A DNA stretch of 64,000 nt from NCBI GenBank assembly GCA_036387475.1, contig DASVTR010000016.1:612921-676920 (forward strand), given 5' to 3'. Under the pieces are notes generated by a model. That model ran no database searches. It was not told the origin of the DNA and worked only from the letters and a program-made list of their open reading frames with translations. The position numbers were made by a program, and so were the translations under genes. The first letter of the stretch is position 1, and the number at the start of each line of letters is the position of its first letter. The DNA is from DASVTR01 sp036387475 (GTDB taxonomy: Bacteria > Acidobacteriota > Blastocatellia > Pyrinomonadales > Pyrinomonadaceae). Positions 1 to 8,778 of this stretch are shown here, in pieces.

Positions 1-1
1 T

Positions 2-2149
2 CATCCCGTAGACGCCGCCGATTATCTTCAATCGGACGAAGGCTCGAATGATGCCGTTATCCCGAACGCCAAAATCTTCGGCATTGATTTGAACACCTTC
101 GACACGCGCCCCAACGGCGTGCAGAATCGCCTTAAGTATTGGGGACAGTGGCTTGTGAATACGGTCGGCTTTGACGGCTATCGGCTGGATTTCGTGCGCG
201 GCTATCAGGAAAGCTTCGCCGCCGACTGGATTAAGGCGATGCCGAAGAAGGCTGGGGGAGCGCAACGCTTTGTCGTCGGCGAGTATTTCAGCGGCAACAA
301 GTCGCGCCTCAAGAATTGGGTCAACACGCTGGCCGCGCAGGGCGCTGATGCAGATGTCTTAGACTTCAACTTGAAGTACACGCTGAACGGTTTGGCAAAC
401 GGCAATTCGTCAAGCTTTAACATGACGACGCTCAATCACGCAGGGATGGTGCGCGACAATACGGGCAACAGCCTCTCCGGCCTCGATGTCGTCACCTTCG
501 TCGAGAATCACGACACAGGCAAGGATAGCAACCAGTGGATTTTCAAAGACTGGCAGTTGCCCTACGCCTACATCCTCTTCGCCGAAGGCCGCCCCTGTCT
601 CTTCTATCCGCACTTTTACAATGTCACGATGCACTCGGAGCAGGGCTTTACAACCACCGCGCCCCTGAGTCTTCAAACGGACATCAAAAATTTAACCAAC
701 ATTCGCCGCACCTATCTCGACGGCGGAATGATTGTCTTGAGCGAGACGGGCAATCCTTTTCCTGCCGCTGATACGGCCAACGCTTACGTCGCTCGCCGCG
801 AGGGCAACAGCGCCGCCGGAAAACCCGGCGCGATTCTCGTCCTCAATAATCACGAGACGGCGACCAAATGCCTCTACGTCGATAACGCCCCGTCAGGCTC
901 AGGCTATGCGAACTGGGCCAACAAGATGCTGGTTGATGTAACGGGCACACAACCAAACACGCAGGTCTTCGCAGACGGGCGCGTGCAGGTCTGCGCCGCG
1001 CCACGCAGCTACAGCGTCTATCTGCCCGATGAGAACACTCCGGCGACGCCTTCCATCAGCGGCCTCATCACGGACATCAGAACCGGCAATCCTATCGGCG
1101 GCGTCACCGTCACCCTCAGCGGCACGCAAAGCGGGACGACCACTACCGACAGCAACGGTAATTTTTCATTCACTGGTTTGACGCCCGGCGGCAACTACAC
1201 TGTTACCGTCGCCAAGACCAACTACACCTTCGCGCCCGCGAGCCGCACTTTTAACAACTTGCAGATCAATCTCACCGCCGCTGATTTCACAGGAGCGCTG
1301 GGCCATAAGCCTTCGGACTTCGACGGCGACGGTCTGGCAGACGTGGCCGTCTGGAATCCGGCGAACGGCAATTGGTATGTCATCAATAGCTCGAATGGCG
1401 CGTCCAGCCTGCTAACCTCCTGGGGGCAGGGAAGCCTCGGCGACGTGCCCGTGCCCGGCGATTACGACAATGATGGCCGCACAGACATCGCCGTCTTTCG
1501 TCAGCCGGAGGGCAATTGGTACATCATACGCAGTTCTGACGGTGCAGGCGTTGTGCAGAACTGGGGCGCGAGCGGAGACAAGCCCGTGCCCGCAGACTAC
1601 GACGGCGACGGGCAAACCGATTTGGCCGTCTACAGGCCGAGCGAGAATAACTGGTATATCCTGAAAAGCACGAACAACACTGTCAAGCTACAGTATTTTG
1701 GTGCGCCCGGTGACCTGCTCGTTCCCGGCGACTATGACGGAGACCGCAAGGCAGACATCGCCGTCTTTCGCACGTCGGAAGGCAACTGGTACGTTCTTAA
1801 TAGCGGCGGTGGGCCAACGACGCAGAGGCAATGGGGACTCGGCACAGACCGGCCCGTCCCCGGCGATTATGATGGCGACGGCAAGACAGACTTCGCAGTC
1901 TATCGTGCGTCGGAAGGCAACTGGTACATCATCCACTCCGCTTCGGGCAGCGGCACTGTCCGCAACTGGGGCAACTCGACGGACGTGCCCGCGCCGACAG
2001 ACTACGACGGCGATGGCAAGACGGACATCGCCGTCTTCCGTCCATCTGAAAACAACTGGTATATCCTCAGAAGTTCGGACAACACGGTGATGCTTCGATT
2101 TCTCGGAGGCGGCAACGTTGTACCGCTGCCCGCCACATACATTCCATGA
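2..2149 (+). CDS. Secreted alpha-amylase (GH13) with regulatory-like domain and FG-GAP repeat tail, 5' truncated by window
   Basis: The frame is open from base 2, so the N-terminus lies outside the window. The GH13 conserved regions are visible: GFDGYRLDF (the Asp is the expected nucleophile), VGEYF (the Glu is the expected acid/base) and FVENHDT. An amylase C-terminal beta region follows, then a carboxypeptidase-regulatory-like fold (ISGLITD to the NNL segment), and then about seven FG-GAP/VCBS-type repeats of the form DYDGDGKTDIAVFRPSEGNWY. Family knowledge predicts hydrolysis of alpha-1,4-glucans outside the cell, with the Asp-rich repeats probably binding calcium as a propeller. The domain order is unusual for an amylase. 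The same repeat type recurs in the protein at 35.4 kb. Confidence 0.9.
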   Translation, partial: HPVDAADYLQSDEGSNDAVIPNAKIFGIDLNTFDTRPNGVQNRLKYWGQWLVNTVGFDGYRLDFVRGYQESFAADWIKAMPKKAGGAQRFVVGEYFSGNKSRLKNWVNTLAAQGADADVLDFNLKYTLNGLANGNSSSFNMTTLNHAGMVRDNTGNSLSGLDVVTFVENHDTGKDSNQWIFKDWQLPYAYILFAEGRPCLFYPHFYNVTMHSEQGFTTTAPLSLQTDIKNLTNIRRTYLDGGMIVLSETGNPFPAADTANAYVARREGNSAAGKPGAILVLNNHETATKCLYVDNAPSGSGYANWANKMLVDVTGTQPNTQVFADGRVQVCAAPRSYSVYLPDENTPATPSISGLITDIRTGNPIGGVTVTLSGTQSGTTTTDSNGNFSFTGLTPGGNYTVTVAKTNYTFAPASRTFNNLQINLTAADFTGALGHKPSDFDGDGLADVAVWNPANGNWYVINSSNGASSLLTSWGQGSLGDVPVPGDYDNDGRTDIAVFRQPEGNWYIIRSSDGAGVVQNWGASGDKPVPADYDGDGQTDLAVYRPSENNWYILKSTNNTVKLQYFGAPGDLLVPGDYDGDRKADIAVFRTSEGNWYVLNSGGGPTTQRQWGLGTDRPVPGDYDGDGKTDFAVYRASEGNWYIIHSASGSGTVRNWGNSTDVPAPTDYDGDGKTDIAVFRPSENNWYILRSSDNTVMLRFLGGGNVVPLPATYIP

Positions 2150-2175
2150 TTAACTGAAACAAAGATCGGGTTGCG

Positions 2176-2236
2176 CGCCAAGACGCAAAGGCGCTAAGAG
2201 AGTTTATCCTTTCTTAGCGCCTTTGCGTCTTTGCGT
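2176..2236. repeat. Dispersed inverted repeat, copy 1 (cgcaaagacgcaaaggcgctaag family)
   Basis: The left arm is about 2176-2199 and the right arm about 2212-2236. They are complementary with one mismatch and centre on GACGCAAAGGCGCTAAG. The element lies between convergent genes, where it can act as a bidirectional terminator. Its right arm also supplies the last codons and the stop codon of the minus-strand gene. Related copies occur near 4.45, 5.5 and 13.85 kb. Confidence 0.85.
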
Positions 2237-2699
2237 GAGATGTAGCTGCTGCTCCGCCTTCGCACCACTCGCGCGTTACGCGGTGGCGATAGTCAAACAA
2301 TCGGCGCAGGCGCGGGACGATTAAGAGCGGCGCAGCCATTCGTCCGAGAAAGCCGAGCGGCGGCTCGTATTCAATTTCGTCTCGGAGTATCGCGCCTTCC
2401 GCGTGCGGCTCAATCAGGTGTCGATGACGCCAGCTTTGAAACGGCCCCTTCACTTGCACGTCTTCAAACATCCTTGGCGGGTCGTAGATCGTATGGCGCG
2501 ACACCCAGCGCGCGGGGATGAGGCCGAGGATACGCGTCTCTATAATAGCCACCGCGCCCGGCTGCAAATCCGGCGCGCTTTGGATGATGCGCGACTTTTC
2601 CCATGGCGGCATCAACCGCTCAAAAACATCCGGCAGTTCGTGAAACGCAAAGACCCGCTCAGGCGACGCGCGCATCAAGCTTTCTTTGATAAATTTCAT
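2214..2699 (-). CDS. SRPBCC (START/PYR-like) family protein
   Basis: This 161-residue protein opens with the typical SRPBCC strand and helix (MKFIKESLMRASPERVFAFH). It continues with alternating strands and a long C-terminal helix, as expected for a small helix-grip ligand-binding fold. Homologues are annotated as ligand-binding SRPBCC or polyketide-cyclase-like proteins, and the ligand is unknown. The last residues (SHAKTQRR) are encoded by a dispersed inverted repeat, so the native C-terminus has probably been altered by repeat insertion. The ATG at 2699 is the obvious start. The gene is divergent from the ion channel gene. Confidence 0.8.
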   Translation of the reverse strand: MKFIKESLMRASPERVFAFHELPDVFERLMPPWEKSRIIQSAPDLQPGAVAIIETRILGLIPARWVSRHTIYDPPRMFEDVQVKGPFQSWRHRHLIEPHAEGAILRDEIEYEPPLGFLGRMAAPLLIVPRLRRLFDYRHRVTREWCEGGAAATSHAKTQRR

Positions 2700-2801
2700 G
2701 GCACACTTTCAATAACATATCAGCATCGCTTTTGGCTTCCCCAAACGTTCATGTTTTCTTAAGCGTGGGTGGAGATTTTGTGTCGCCGACAATTTAACAG
2801 C

Positions 2802-2829
2802 TTGACAAAATCCTATTTGTAACTATAAC
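2802..2829 (+). promoter_or_regulatory. Sigma-70-type promoter overlapped by an Rrf2-like operator
   Basis: A perfect -35 box TTGACA (2802-2807), a 16-nt spacer and a -10 box TATAAC (2824-2829) point at the channel gene. The palindrome GTAACTATAACTGTTAC (2819-2835) covers the -10 box. The same -35, spacer and palindrome arrangement sits in front of the Rrf2 regulator gene at 53.4 kb, so Rrf2 repression of this promoter is a reasonable inference. Confidence 0.7.
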
Positions 2830-2919
2830 TGTTACGAAAGCACGGTTGGCTGAAGGGGCGGGAGCGTTATCGGTTTTGTTTGATTCTTTGACGGAAGCTG
2901 AAAAAGGGAGCAGGCCAAG

Positions 2920-4110
2920 ATGGGCGTCGTCGTTGCAATCCTCGGTTGCATCCTGATCGTCATCATCCTCTGGGATGCGTTTGAGGCGATTATCCTGCCG
3001 CGCCGTGTCTCGCGGAGAATCACTATCATGCGGCTGGTCTTGGTGGGAAGCTGGACGCTCCTTTCGAAACTGGCGCGGGCCATGCGTCCCGGCAAAGCCC
3101 GTGAAAGATATTTAGGCTTCTTCGGCCCGCTTTCGTTGATACTACTGTTGTGCGTCTGGGGCATCGGGCTGATCGTCGGCTTTGCGATGATTCACTGGGG
3201 GATTGGCTCAAGAATCTCGCTGACGGCGGGCGTGTCCAGCTTCAGAACAGACCTTTACTTTAGCGGCACGACCTTCCTCACGCTCGGACTCGGCGACATG
3301 GTTCCCCTGACGCCGCTGGCACGCGCCGTGACGGTCATAGAGGCCGGGGTCGGCTTTGGTTTTCTGGCGATTGTGATTGGCTATCTGCCGGTGATTTACT
3401 CCAGTTTTTCCCGGCGTGAAATCAATATCTCACTACTTGACGCGCGGGCCGGGTCACCGCCAAGCGCTGCGGAGTTGCTGATACGGCATGGCCGCGACCG
3501 GAGTATGCAGCAGTTAGAAGAGTTGTTGCGCGAGTGGGAACGATGGGCAGCAGAGTTGTTGGAGAGTCATCTCTCTTATCCTGTGCTGGCCTTCTTCCGC
3601 TCGCAACACGAGAATCAATCATGGCTGGCTGGCCTGACAACCATTCTGGACGTGAGCACGCTTCTCATCGTCGGCATCAAAGACGCTCCCAGTTGGCAGG
3701 CAAAGCTCACCTTCGCCATGTCGCGGCACGCCCTCGTCGATCTGGCGCAGGTTTTTAACACGCCGCCCATCGCCCCTGAGCCTGACCGCCTGCCGCCGTT
3801 TGACGTAGTACGGATGCGCAGGAGCTTGGCTGCCGCCGGTCTGGTGCTGCGCGACGACGAGGAGGCGGAGCGGAAGTTGATAGAACTGCGCCGGATGTAC
3901 GAGCCTTACGTCAACGCTATGTCAGGTTACATGTTCATGCGGATGCCGCACTGGATTCCGCCTGCGGAAGTAATAGACAACTGGCAGACCAGCGCCTGGG
4001 AGCGTAATCCGAATGCCTTCGCTTCCAGCCCTGCGGAGGCGCGGCTCGCGAGCGCTGACAGTCTGGAAGCGTCCACCTACGAGCCGCTGCCGTTTGACCT
4101 TTTTTACTGA
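2920..4110 (+). CDS. Potassium-channel-like membrane protein with TLGLGD filter
   Basis: This 396-residue protein has an N-terminal membrane segment (about 1-25), a second at about 68-90, a pore-helix region and the filter-like sequence TLGLGDM at 121-127. A further membrane segment follows at about 135-160, and then a long soluble C-terminal region. The layout matches bacterial two-pore-helix ion channels (Ion_trans_2). The filter differs from the canonical TVGYGD, so the ion selectivity is uncertain. GGGAG upstream of the ATG serves as ribosome site. The promoter carries a palindrome shared with the Rrf2 gene, suggesting stress-linked control. Confidence 0.8.
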   Translation: MGVVVAILGCILIVIILWDAFEAIILPRRVSRRITIMRLVLVGSWTLLSKLARAMRPGKARERYLGFFGPLSLILLLCVWGIGLIVGFAMIHWGIGSRISLTAGVSSFRTDLYFSGTTFLTLGLGDMVPLTPLARAVTVIEAGVGFGFLAIVIGYLPVIYSSFSRREINISLLDARAGSPPSAAELLIRHGRDRSMQQLEELLREWERWAAELLESHLSYPVLAFFRSQHENQSWLAGLTTILDVSTLLIVGIKDAPSWQAKLTFAMSRHALVDLAQVFNTPPIAPEPDRLPPFDVVRMRRSLAAAGLVLRDDEEAERKLIELRRMYEPYVNAMSGYMFMRMPHWIPPAEVIDNWQTSAWERNPNAFASSPAEARLASADSLEASTYEPLPFDLFY

Positions 4111-4166
4111 GTGGGCGCTCGGTGCGTGAGCCTGCTAGAATAAGGGGCGAGGAGAGAGAAGCGAAG

Positions 4167-4415
4167 ATGGCAAGAGGGTGGGAAAGCAAAGCGGTTGCAG
4201 ACCAGATGGAGGCAGCCGACGAGCGCGCTTCAATCAGGCAGGAGCAATATGAAATGTCTCCCGCAGTCCGCGCGCGCCGCGAGCGGCTCGAATCTCTACG
4301 GCTCTCGCGCTCACGCACGCTCGAACAACTCGAACGCGCGACCCGCCGCGCTCACCGCGAAATGCTGCAACGCACCCTGCGTGCGCTCGAAGCAGAGATT
4401 GAAGAGTTGAGTTGA
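4167..4415 (+). CDS. Small charged coiled-coil protein, unknown function
   Basis: I do not recognise a family. The product is about 82 residues, rich in Arg, Glu and Leu, and predicted to be almost entirely helical. Its C-terminal half (from RARRERLES to EAEIEELS) looks like a coiled coil. The ATG at 4167 is preferred because GAGGAGAG precedes it. An upstream GTG at 4122 in the same frame has no ribosome site. It follows the channel gene on the same strand and may be co-transcribed with it. Confidence 0.6.
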   Translation: MARGWESKAVADQMEAADERASIRQEQYEMSPAVRARRERLESLRLSRSRTLEQLERATRRAHREMLQRTLRALEAEIEELS

Positions 4416-4433
4416 AAGCACGATAAACGAGAG

Positions 4434-4542
4434 ATTTCACGCAAAGGCGCAAAGAAGAGAAAAACCAAAGCTCGCAAAGAAGCAGTTCAACACTTTGCGA
4501 GCTTATGTCTTTTAGTTCTTTGCGCCTCCAGCGTGAAACTCT
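4434..4542. repeat. Dispersed inverted repeat, copy 2
   Basis: The outer arms (TTTCACGCAAAGGCGCAAAG and its rough complement near 4520-4540) enclose a second hairpin, CTCGCAAAG (4471-4479) with CTTTGCGAG (4493-4501). The element belongs to the same family as the copies at 2.2, 5.5 and 13.9 kb. It sits between convergent genes, consistent with a terminator role. Confidence 0.75.
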
Positions 4543-4544
4543 TT

Positions 4545-5405
4545 CTACTTAATCCACGTAAAGGTGCGTTTCCAGCGCGTGTTCCCGAAAAAGTCGAACA
4601 GCGGATTACTGCCCGAAGGTGCGCTGTCGTCGTATGACCAGAAGACGAAGAGGGCGCGACCGATGATGAGGTCGCGGCGGACAAAGCCCCAGACGCGGCT
4701 GTCGGCGCTGTTATCACGATTGTCGCCCATCATGAAATACGAATCGTCTGGAACTCTGATTGGCCCACCGACGCCATACTTGAAATAATTTGTATCCTGC
4801 GCTGGCGGAACGGCTGAAGCGAGCGTTTCGGGTTTGTAAAAGACAGTGTAAGGCTCACCCGTTTTCGACGGAACATCACGAATCACGAGCGGCGCTTTCA
4901 TGGATTGGCCCTGATCGGCGACGACGCGATGTTCGGGCAACGGTTGGTCGTTAACAAGAACGCTTGCGCCGCGCACTTCTATCTTGTCGCCCGGCAGCCC
5001 GATGACGCGCTTGATGTAATAGTCTTTGTAAGGCGTGACGCCAGCGTTCTCATCCAGCCCCGGATGGTCGCGGTCGCCCGGATACTTGAAGACAACGATG
5101 TCGCCGCGCCTGATTTCGCGCTGTGGCAGAAAGAAAAGCGGCGTGCCGGGAGCGAAGATGAACTTGTTAATCAGAAAGTGGTCGCCGATGAGAATGGTGT
5201 TCTGCATAGAGCCGGTCGGCACGGCCACCGTCCGCCCGATGAACGTGATGAAGAAGAGAAACATCAGGACGGTGACGATGATGGATTCAAAATACTCGCG
5301 CCAGACGGTCTTGGGCGGCCCCGGCGGTCTGTCTTCTGCATCGGCTTCCGCTTTACCCGAAATTTTCTTTTTGTTCTCGCGGGAGTTCGATTGTTTGTCA
5401 GTCAT
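4545..5405 (-). CDS. lepB: Signal peptidase I
   Basis: This 286-residue protein has one N-terminal membrane segment (about 40-57). The catalytic serine box is VPTGSM (Ser66), the lysine box is YYIKRVIGLPGD (Lys132), and the later signature is MGDNRDNSADSR. These are the Ser/Lys dyad motifs of type I signal peptidases, which remove signal peptides from exported proteins at the membrane. A charged cytoplasmic leader precedes the membrane segment. It is flanked on both sides by copies of the same inverted repeat family. Confidence 0.95.
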   Translation of the reverse strand: MTDKQSNSRENKKKISGKAEADAEDRPPGPPKTVWREYFESIIVTVLMFLFFITFIGRTVAVPTGSMQNTILIGDHFLINKFIFAPGTPLFFLPQREIRRGDIVVFKYPGDRDHPGLDENAGVTPYKDYYIKRVIGLPGDKIEVRGASVLVNDQPLPEHRVVADQGQSMKAPLVIRDVPSKTGEPYTVFYKPETLASAVPPAQDTNYFKYGVGGPIRVPDDSYFMMGDNRDNSADSRVWGFVRRDLIIGRALFVFWSYDDSAPSGSNPLFDFFGNTRWKRTFTWIK

Positions 5406-5460
5406 GGACCGTTATCGTACCACTATTGAGAAAAGATTGAAGAGAGAAAAGCAGAGAGTC

Positions 5461-5537
5461 TCACGCAAAGACGCTGGAGGCGCATAAGTATCGAATCCTT
5501 AACAATCTCGCGTGCTTCCCTTCGCGTCTTTGCGTGA
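5461..5537. repeat. Dispersed inverted repeat, copy 3
   Basis: The arms TCACGCAAAGACGC (5461-5474) and GCGTCTTTGCGTGA (5524-5537) match perfectly. The element lies between the start of the signal peptidase gene and the end of the P450 gene. Confidence 0.8.
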
Positions 5538-5557
5538 GGTTAATGCTTTATCCTGGC

Positions 5558-6901
5558 TTAACGCTTTTTGAGAATTACCTTGATTCCGTGACGTGGGCGC
5601 AGAGACATCGCCGGGTAGAGTTCCACTTTTTGTTCAGGCACGAGTTGCAACTGAAACTTTTGGGCAATCGTCGCCAGCAGCAGGATAAATTCCATCATCG
5701 CAAAGTTGTTGCCGATGCAGACGCGCGGCCCGCCGCCGAAAGGAAAGTAAGCGTAGCGCGGCAACAGTTCTGTAAACTCTGTTGTCCAGCGCTCCGGCCT
5801 AAATGCTTCCGGGTCATCAAAGAAGCGCGCGTCGCGATGCACCACCCACGTCGGGATAAATAGCTGTGTTCCGGCGCGCACAAGATAGCCGCCGACCTCG
5901 CAGTCTTTGAGAGCCTCGCGCCCGATCATGTAGGCCGGTGGATAGAGCCGCATCGTTTCTTTGGCGACCATCTCCGTGTAGCACAGGCGCGGCATATCCG
6001 AGACCTGCGGCGCACGTCCTCCAAGCACATCGTCCAACTCCTGCCAGAGTTTCGTTTCGGCTTCAGGGTTCTGCGCCAGCAAGTACCAGGCCCACGAGAG
6101 CGCCAGCGAGGTCGTCTCGTAGCCCGCGAGAAAGAGAGTCATAGTCTCGTCGCGCAACTGCTGGTCAGTCATCCCCGTGCCGTCCTGTTCGTCCTGCGCT
6201 TGTAGCAGCATCGACAGCAAATCGCCGTGATCTTCGTCGCTCGCGCGACGCTCGTTGATGATGCGGAAGATAAATTCGTCAATCTGCCTGACGGCTTCGT
6301 GAAAACGACGGTTCGTGCGTGTCGGTAGACGATTATCCAAAATCCACTTGAGCGTCGCCTGCGAGGAAAACGGCTCGACGATGACTTGCAAGGCGGCGCT
6401 GATGTGCTCCGCTTCATGCGTTACGTCCGTGTTGAAGAGTGTGCGCGTGACAATCTGCATCGTCAGATGCGTCATGTCCTGATGAACGTCGCGCTGTTCG
6501 CCGTCGCGCCAAGAGTCGAGCATCTTTAAAGCATAAGCGACCATCGTTTCGCCGTAGGCGTTGATGCGCCCGCGATGAAAGGCTGGCTGTGCCAGACGCC
6601 GCTGGCGACGCCAGAACTCGCCTTCGCTCGTCAGGAGGCCATTGCCGACAAGGCGGCAGAAGAAAGGCGTGTGGAGCGTGCGCGCCTTGATGAAATTGCG
6701 ATTATTCGTCGCCAGCACAGACTCTATGTGCTCCGGGTGATAGAGAAAATAAGAGCGCAGGTAGAAAAAGCGCGCACTGACCACATCGCCATAGTCGCGC
6801 GGCAAACGCTCTATGAAGGCTAATGCGCCGCGATTAAACTCAGGCATGACGCCGAGCAGAAAGTTTCCTTTTGGGCCGTCGGGGACGAGTGCTGTCGACA
6901 T
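5558..6901 (-). CDS. Cytochrome P450
   Basis: This 447-residue protein carries the P450 signatures: the I-helix oxygen-binding motif AGYETTS, the K-helix ETMR (ExxR), and the haem-binding loop FGGGPRVCIG with the thiolate Cys at residue 395. There is no membrane anchor and no fused reductase, so electrons must come from redox partners not seen in this window. The substrate is unknown. The sequence resembles the bacterial CYP102/CYP4-like fatty-acid hydroxylase group more than macrolide P450s, but that is an impression only. A palindrome lies 15 nt upstream of the start. Confidence 0.95.
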   Translation of the reverse strand: MSTALVPDGPKGNFLLGVMPEFNRGALAFIERLPRDYGDVVSARFFYLRSYFLYHPEHIESVLATNNRNFIKARTLHTPFFCRLVGNGLLTSEGEFWRRQRRLAQPAFHRGRINAYGETMVAYALKMLDSWRDGEQRDVHQDMTHLTMQIVTRTLFNTDVTHEAEHISAALQVIVEPFSSQATLKWILDNRLPTRTNRRFHEAVRQIDEFIFRIINERRASDEDHGDLLSMLLQAQDEQDGTGMTDQQLRDETMTLFLAGYETTSLALSWAWYLLAQNPEAETKLWQELDDVLGGRAPQVSDMPRLCYTEMVAKETMRLYPPAYMIGREALKDCEVGGYLVRAGTQLFIPTWVVHRDARFFDDPEAFRPERWTTEFTELLPRYAYFPFGGGPRVCIGNNFAMMEFILLLATIAQKFQLQLVPEQKVELYPAMSLRPRHGIKVILKKR

Positions 6902-6915
6902 GCTCTGGATTCTCT

Positions 6916-6932
6916 AACTAATCGGCTTAGTT
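6916..6932. promoter_or_regulatory. Palindrome upstream of P450 gene, possible TetR-type operator
   Basis: The arms AACTAA and TTAGTT are perfect, separated by 5 nt, and lie 15 nt before the P450 start codon. Size and position fit a TetR-like repressor site. No tetR gene is adjacent. Confidence 0.4.
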
Positions 6933-7079
6933 GACAAGAGGCCTGGAAGGACGAAATCAGTTGTCCGTGTTATCATCGCGCGAAATTTTAAAGAAGCGAG
7001 CGGGCCGAGAGATGCGTGCCGTAAAGTTTAGCGCTGAAGTTGAGACCGGAGATTTACAATCCAAGTTTAAGGAGTCGCA

Positions 7080-7958
7080 GTGTTGAGAGCCTTGCTATGT
7101 TTGATTGTGCTGCTGGCCTTACCTTTGATGGCTGACGAACGCTTGCGCGCGTTCGCACAGGAAAGACAGCACACGCTGGCGGGCGATATTCGCACGCACA
7201 GTAATTTCCATTCGCGTTTTCTGACGCCTGACCGCGACATCATCGTGTATCTGCCGCCCGGTTATGAAAGGGAGAAGAAAAAGCGTTACCCGGTGCTCTA
7301 TCTGCACGACGGGCAAAACATCTTCGACGGCGCGACTTCCTATATCCCGGGCATGGAGTGGCGCGTTGACGAGACGGCGCAGGCATTGATTGCAGCGGGT
7401 GAGATAAGGCCGTTGATTATCGTCGGCGTTTATAACACGGGGGTAAATCGTGTGGACGAATACACTCCGACGAAGGACGCGAAGGTCAGGCAGGGAGGTA
7501 AAGCAGACCTCTACGGGCGGATGCTGGTCGAAGAGTTGAAGCCCTTCATAGACGCGCAGTACCGCACGCTGCGTGGGCCAAAGGAGACGGGCCTCGGCGG
7601 CTCAAGCCTCGGCGGGTTGGTGTCGCTTTATCTCGGCCTGAAGTATCCGCAGGTGTTCGGGAAACTGGTGGTCGTCTCGCCGTCTGTCTGGTGGGATGAA
7701 AGGAAGATTGTTCGCGACGTGCAGGCGCTCGGCAAGCGTCAACGTTCGCGCATCTGGGTGGACATAGGCACAAAAGAAGGCGACACGCCTGAGAACGCGA
7801 CGAAGGATACGCGCGCCCTGCGCGATGCGCTTGTCGCCAAAGGCTGGAAAGAAAACTCTGATTTGAAATACTTCGAGGCCGAAGGCGCAGAGCACAACGA
7901 GAAGGCCTGGTCTGAGCGCGTCGCGCCGATGCTCAAGTTTCTCTATGGGAAAAAGTAG
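7080..7958 (+). CDS. Secreted esterase of the putative-esterase (esterase D-like) family
   Basis: The start is GTG at 7080 with AAGGAG upstream. A signal peptide (about residues 1-18) is followed by an alpha/beta-hydrolase fold with LYLHDGQN, the nucleophile elbow GGSSLGG (Ser176), a plausible acid in the DIGTKEGD segment and a histidine in EGAEHNE. The family includes enterobactin esterases and other carboxylic ester hydrolases. The substrate is not predictable. Its 292 residues are a normal length. Divergent from the P450 gene. Confidence 0.88.
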   Translation: MLRALLCLIVLLALPLMADERLRAFAQERQHTLAGDIRTHSNFHSRFLTPDRDIIVYLPPGYEREKKKRYPVLYLHDGQNIFDGATSYIPGMEWRVDETAQALIAAGEIRPLIIVGVYNTGVNRVDEYTPTKDAKVRQGGKADLYGRMLVEELKPFIDAQYRTLRGPKETGLGGSSLGGLVSLYLGLKYPQVFGKLVVVSPSVWWDERKIVRDVQALGKRQRSRIWVDIGTKEGDTPENATKDTRALRDALVAKGWKENSDLKYFEAEGAEHNEKAWSERVAPMLKFLYGKK

Positions 7959-8017
7959 ATCGGTTATCAGTCCAAGGGATTTATTTGCATCATTTAGCGG
8001 AAAACGGCGGGATTTGT

Positions 8018-8767
8018 TCAGGGTTCGTTGATTCCGACCCGCACGTTCAGCGGCCAGCGCACCGTTTTCTCCTGTTCCGGCATGCCCCAAACGGAAAGTA
8101 GCTCATCTGTCAGGCTCGTGACGGGGTCGAATCCGCGTGCCTCTGTGAAACGCTTCGTCGCAGACCATGTTCGCAAGTAGCCAGCCAGGTCAGGCAAGTT
8201 CCAACGCGCTTCCATCTGCATTGGCGGCGGATTCAATTCACGAAACGGAAAAGCGATTGAGTTGTAGCCCTCCTCAATCAATCGTCGTTCGGGCGGCCAG
8301 TATGGGCCAACCGTCTCGCCGTAGAATTCGTTGATTTTCGCATCAATCGACGGTTCTATCTCCAACAGGTTATAGGCCCACACGGCGAGCACTCCCGAAG
8401 CTTTGAGCACGCGCCTGACTTCCGCGTAGAAGGCTTCAAGGTCAAACCAGTGTAGCGCCTGTGCGACTGTTACAAGGTCAACGCTTGTGGCCTCGATGTC
8501 CGTCTGCTCGGCTGTTGCAACGCGGTAAGTAATCCTTTCATGCTGTTGCGCGCTTTCAATTTGCGACTGGCTCGCGTCCGTCGCTATCACCTGCCGGAAA
8601 AAAGGCGTGAGGCCGAGCGCCGCTTGCCCGTTGCCGGTGGCGCAGTCCCAGGCGCGCTCGTGTTGTGGAGCGAGCGCCGACAGGTATTCAAAAAGGGCGG
8701 ACGGATAGCGCGGCCTATATTTAGCGTAAGCGATAGAGTGTGTGGAAAAGTAGTCTTTGAATTGCAT
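8018..8767 (-). CDS. Class I SAM-dependent methyltransferase
   Basis: The glycine motif WDCATGNGQAA, the acidic residue in IATDAS and the post-motif VTVAQALHWFDLEAFYAEVRR show a Methyltransf_11-type fold. The start at ATG 8767 (about 249 residues) is preferred over a GTG at 8782. Homologues begin with this MQFKDYFS segment, and GAGGG lies just upstream in the message. It is the second gene of a pair with the DinB protein, 11 nt downstream of its stop. The substrate is unknown. Confidence 0.88.
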   Translation of the reverse strand: MQFKDYFSTHSIAYAKYRPRYPSALFEYLSALAPQHERAWDCATGNGQAALGLTPFFRQVIATDASQSQIESAQQHERITYRVATAEQTDIEATSVDLVTVAQALHWFDLEAFYAEVRRVLKASGVLAVWAYNLLEIEPSIDAKINEFYGETVGPYWPPERRLIEEGYNSIAFPFRELNPPPMQMEARWNLPDLAGYLRTWSATKRFTEARGFDPVTSLTDELLSVWGMPEQEKTVRWPLNVRVGINEP

Positions 8768-8778
8768 CGCGGCCCTCG

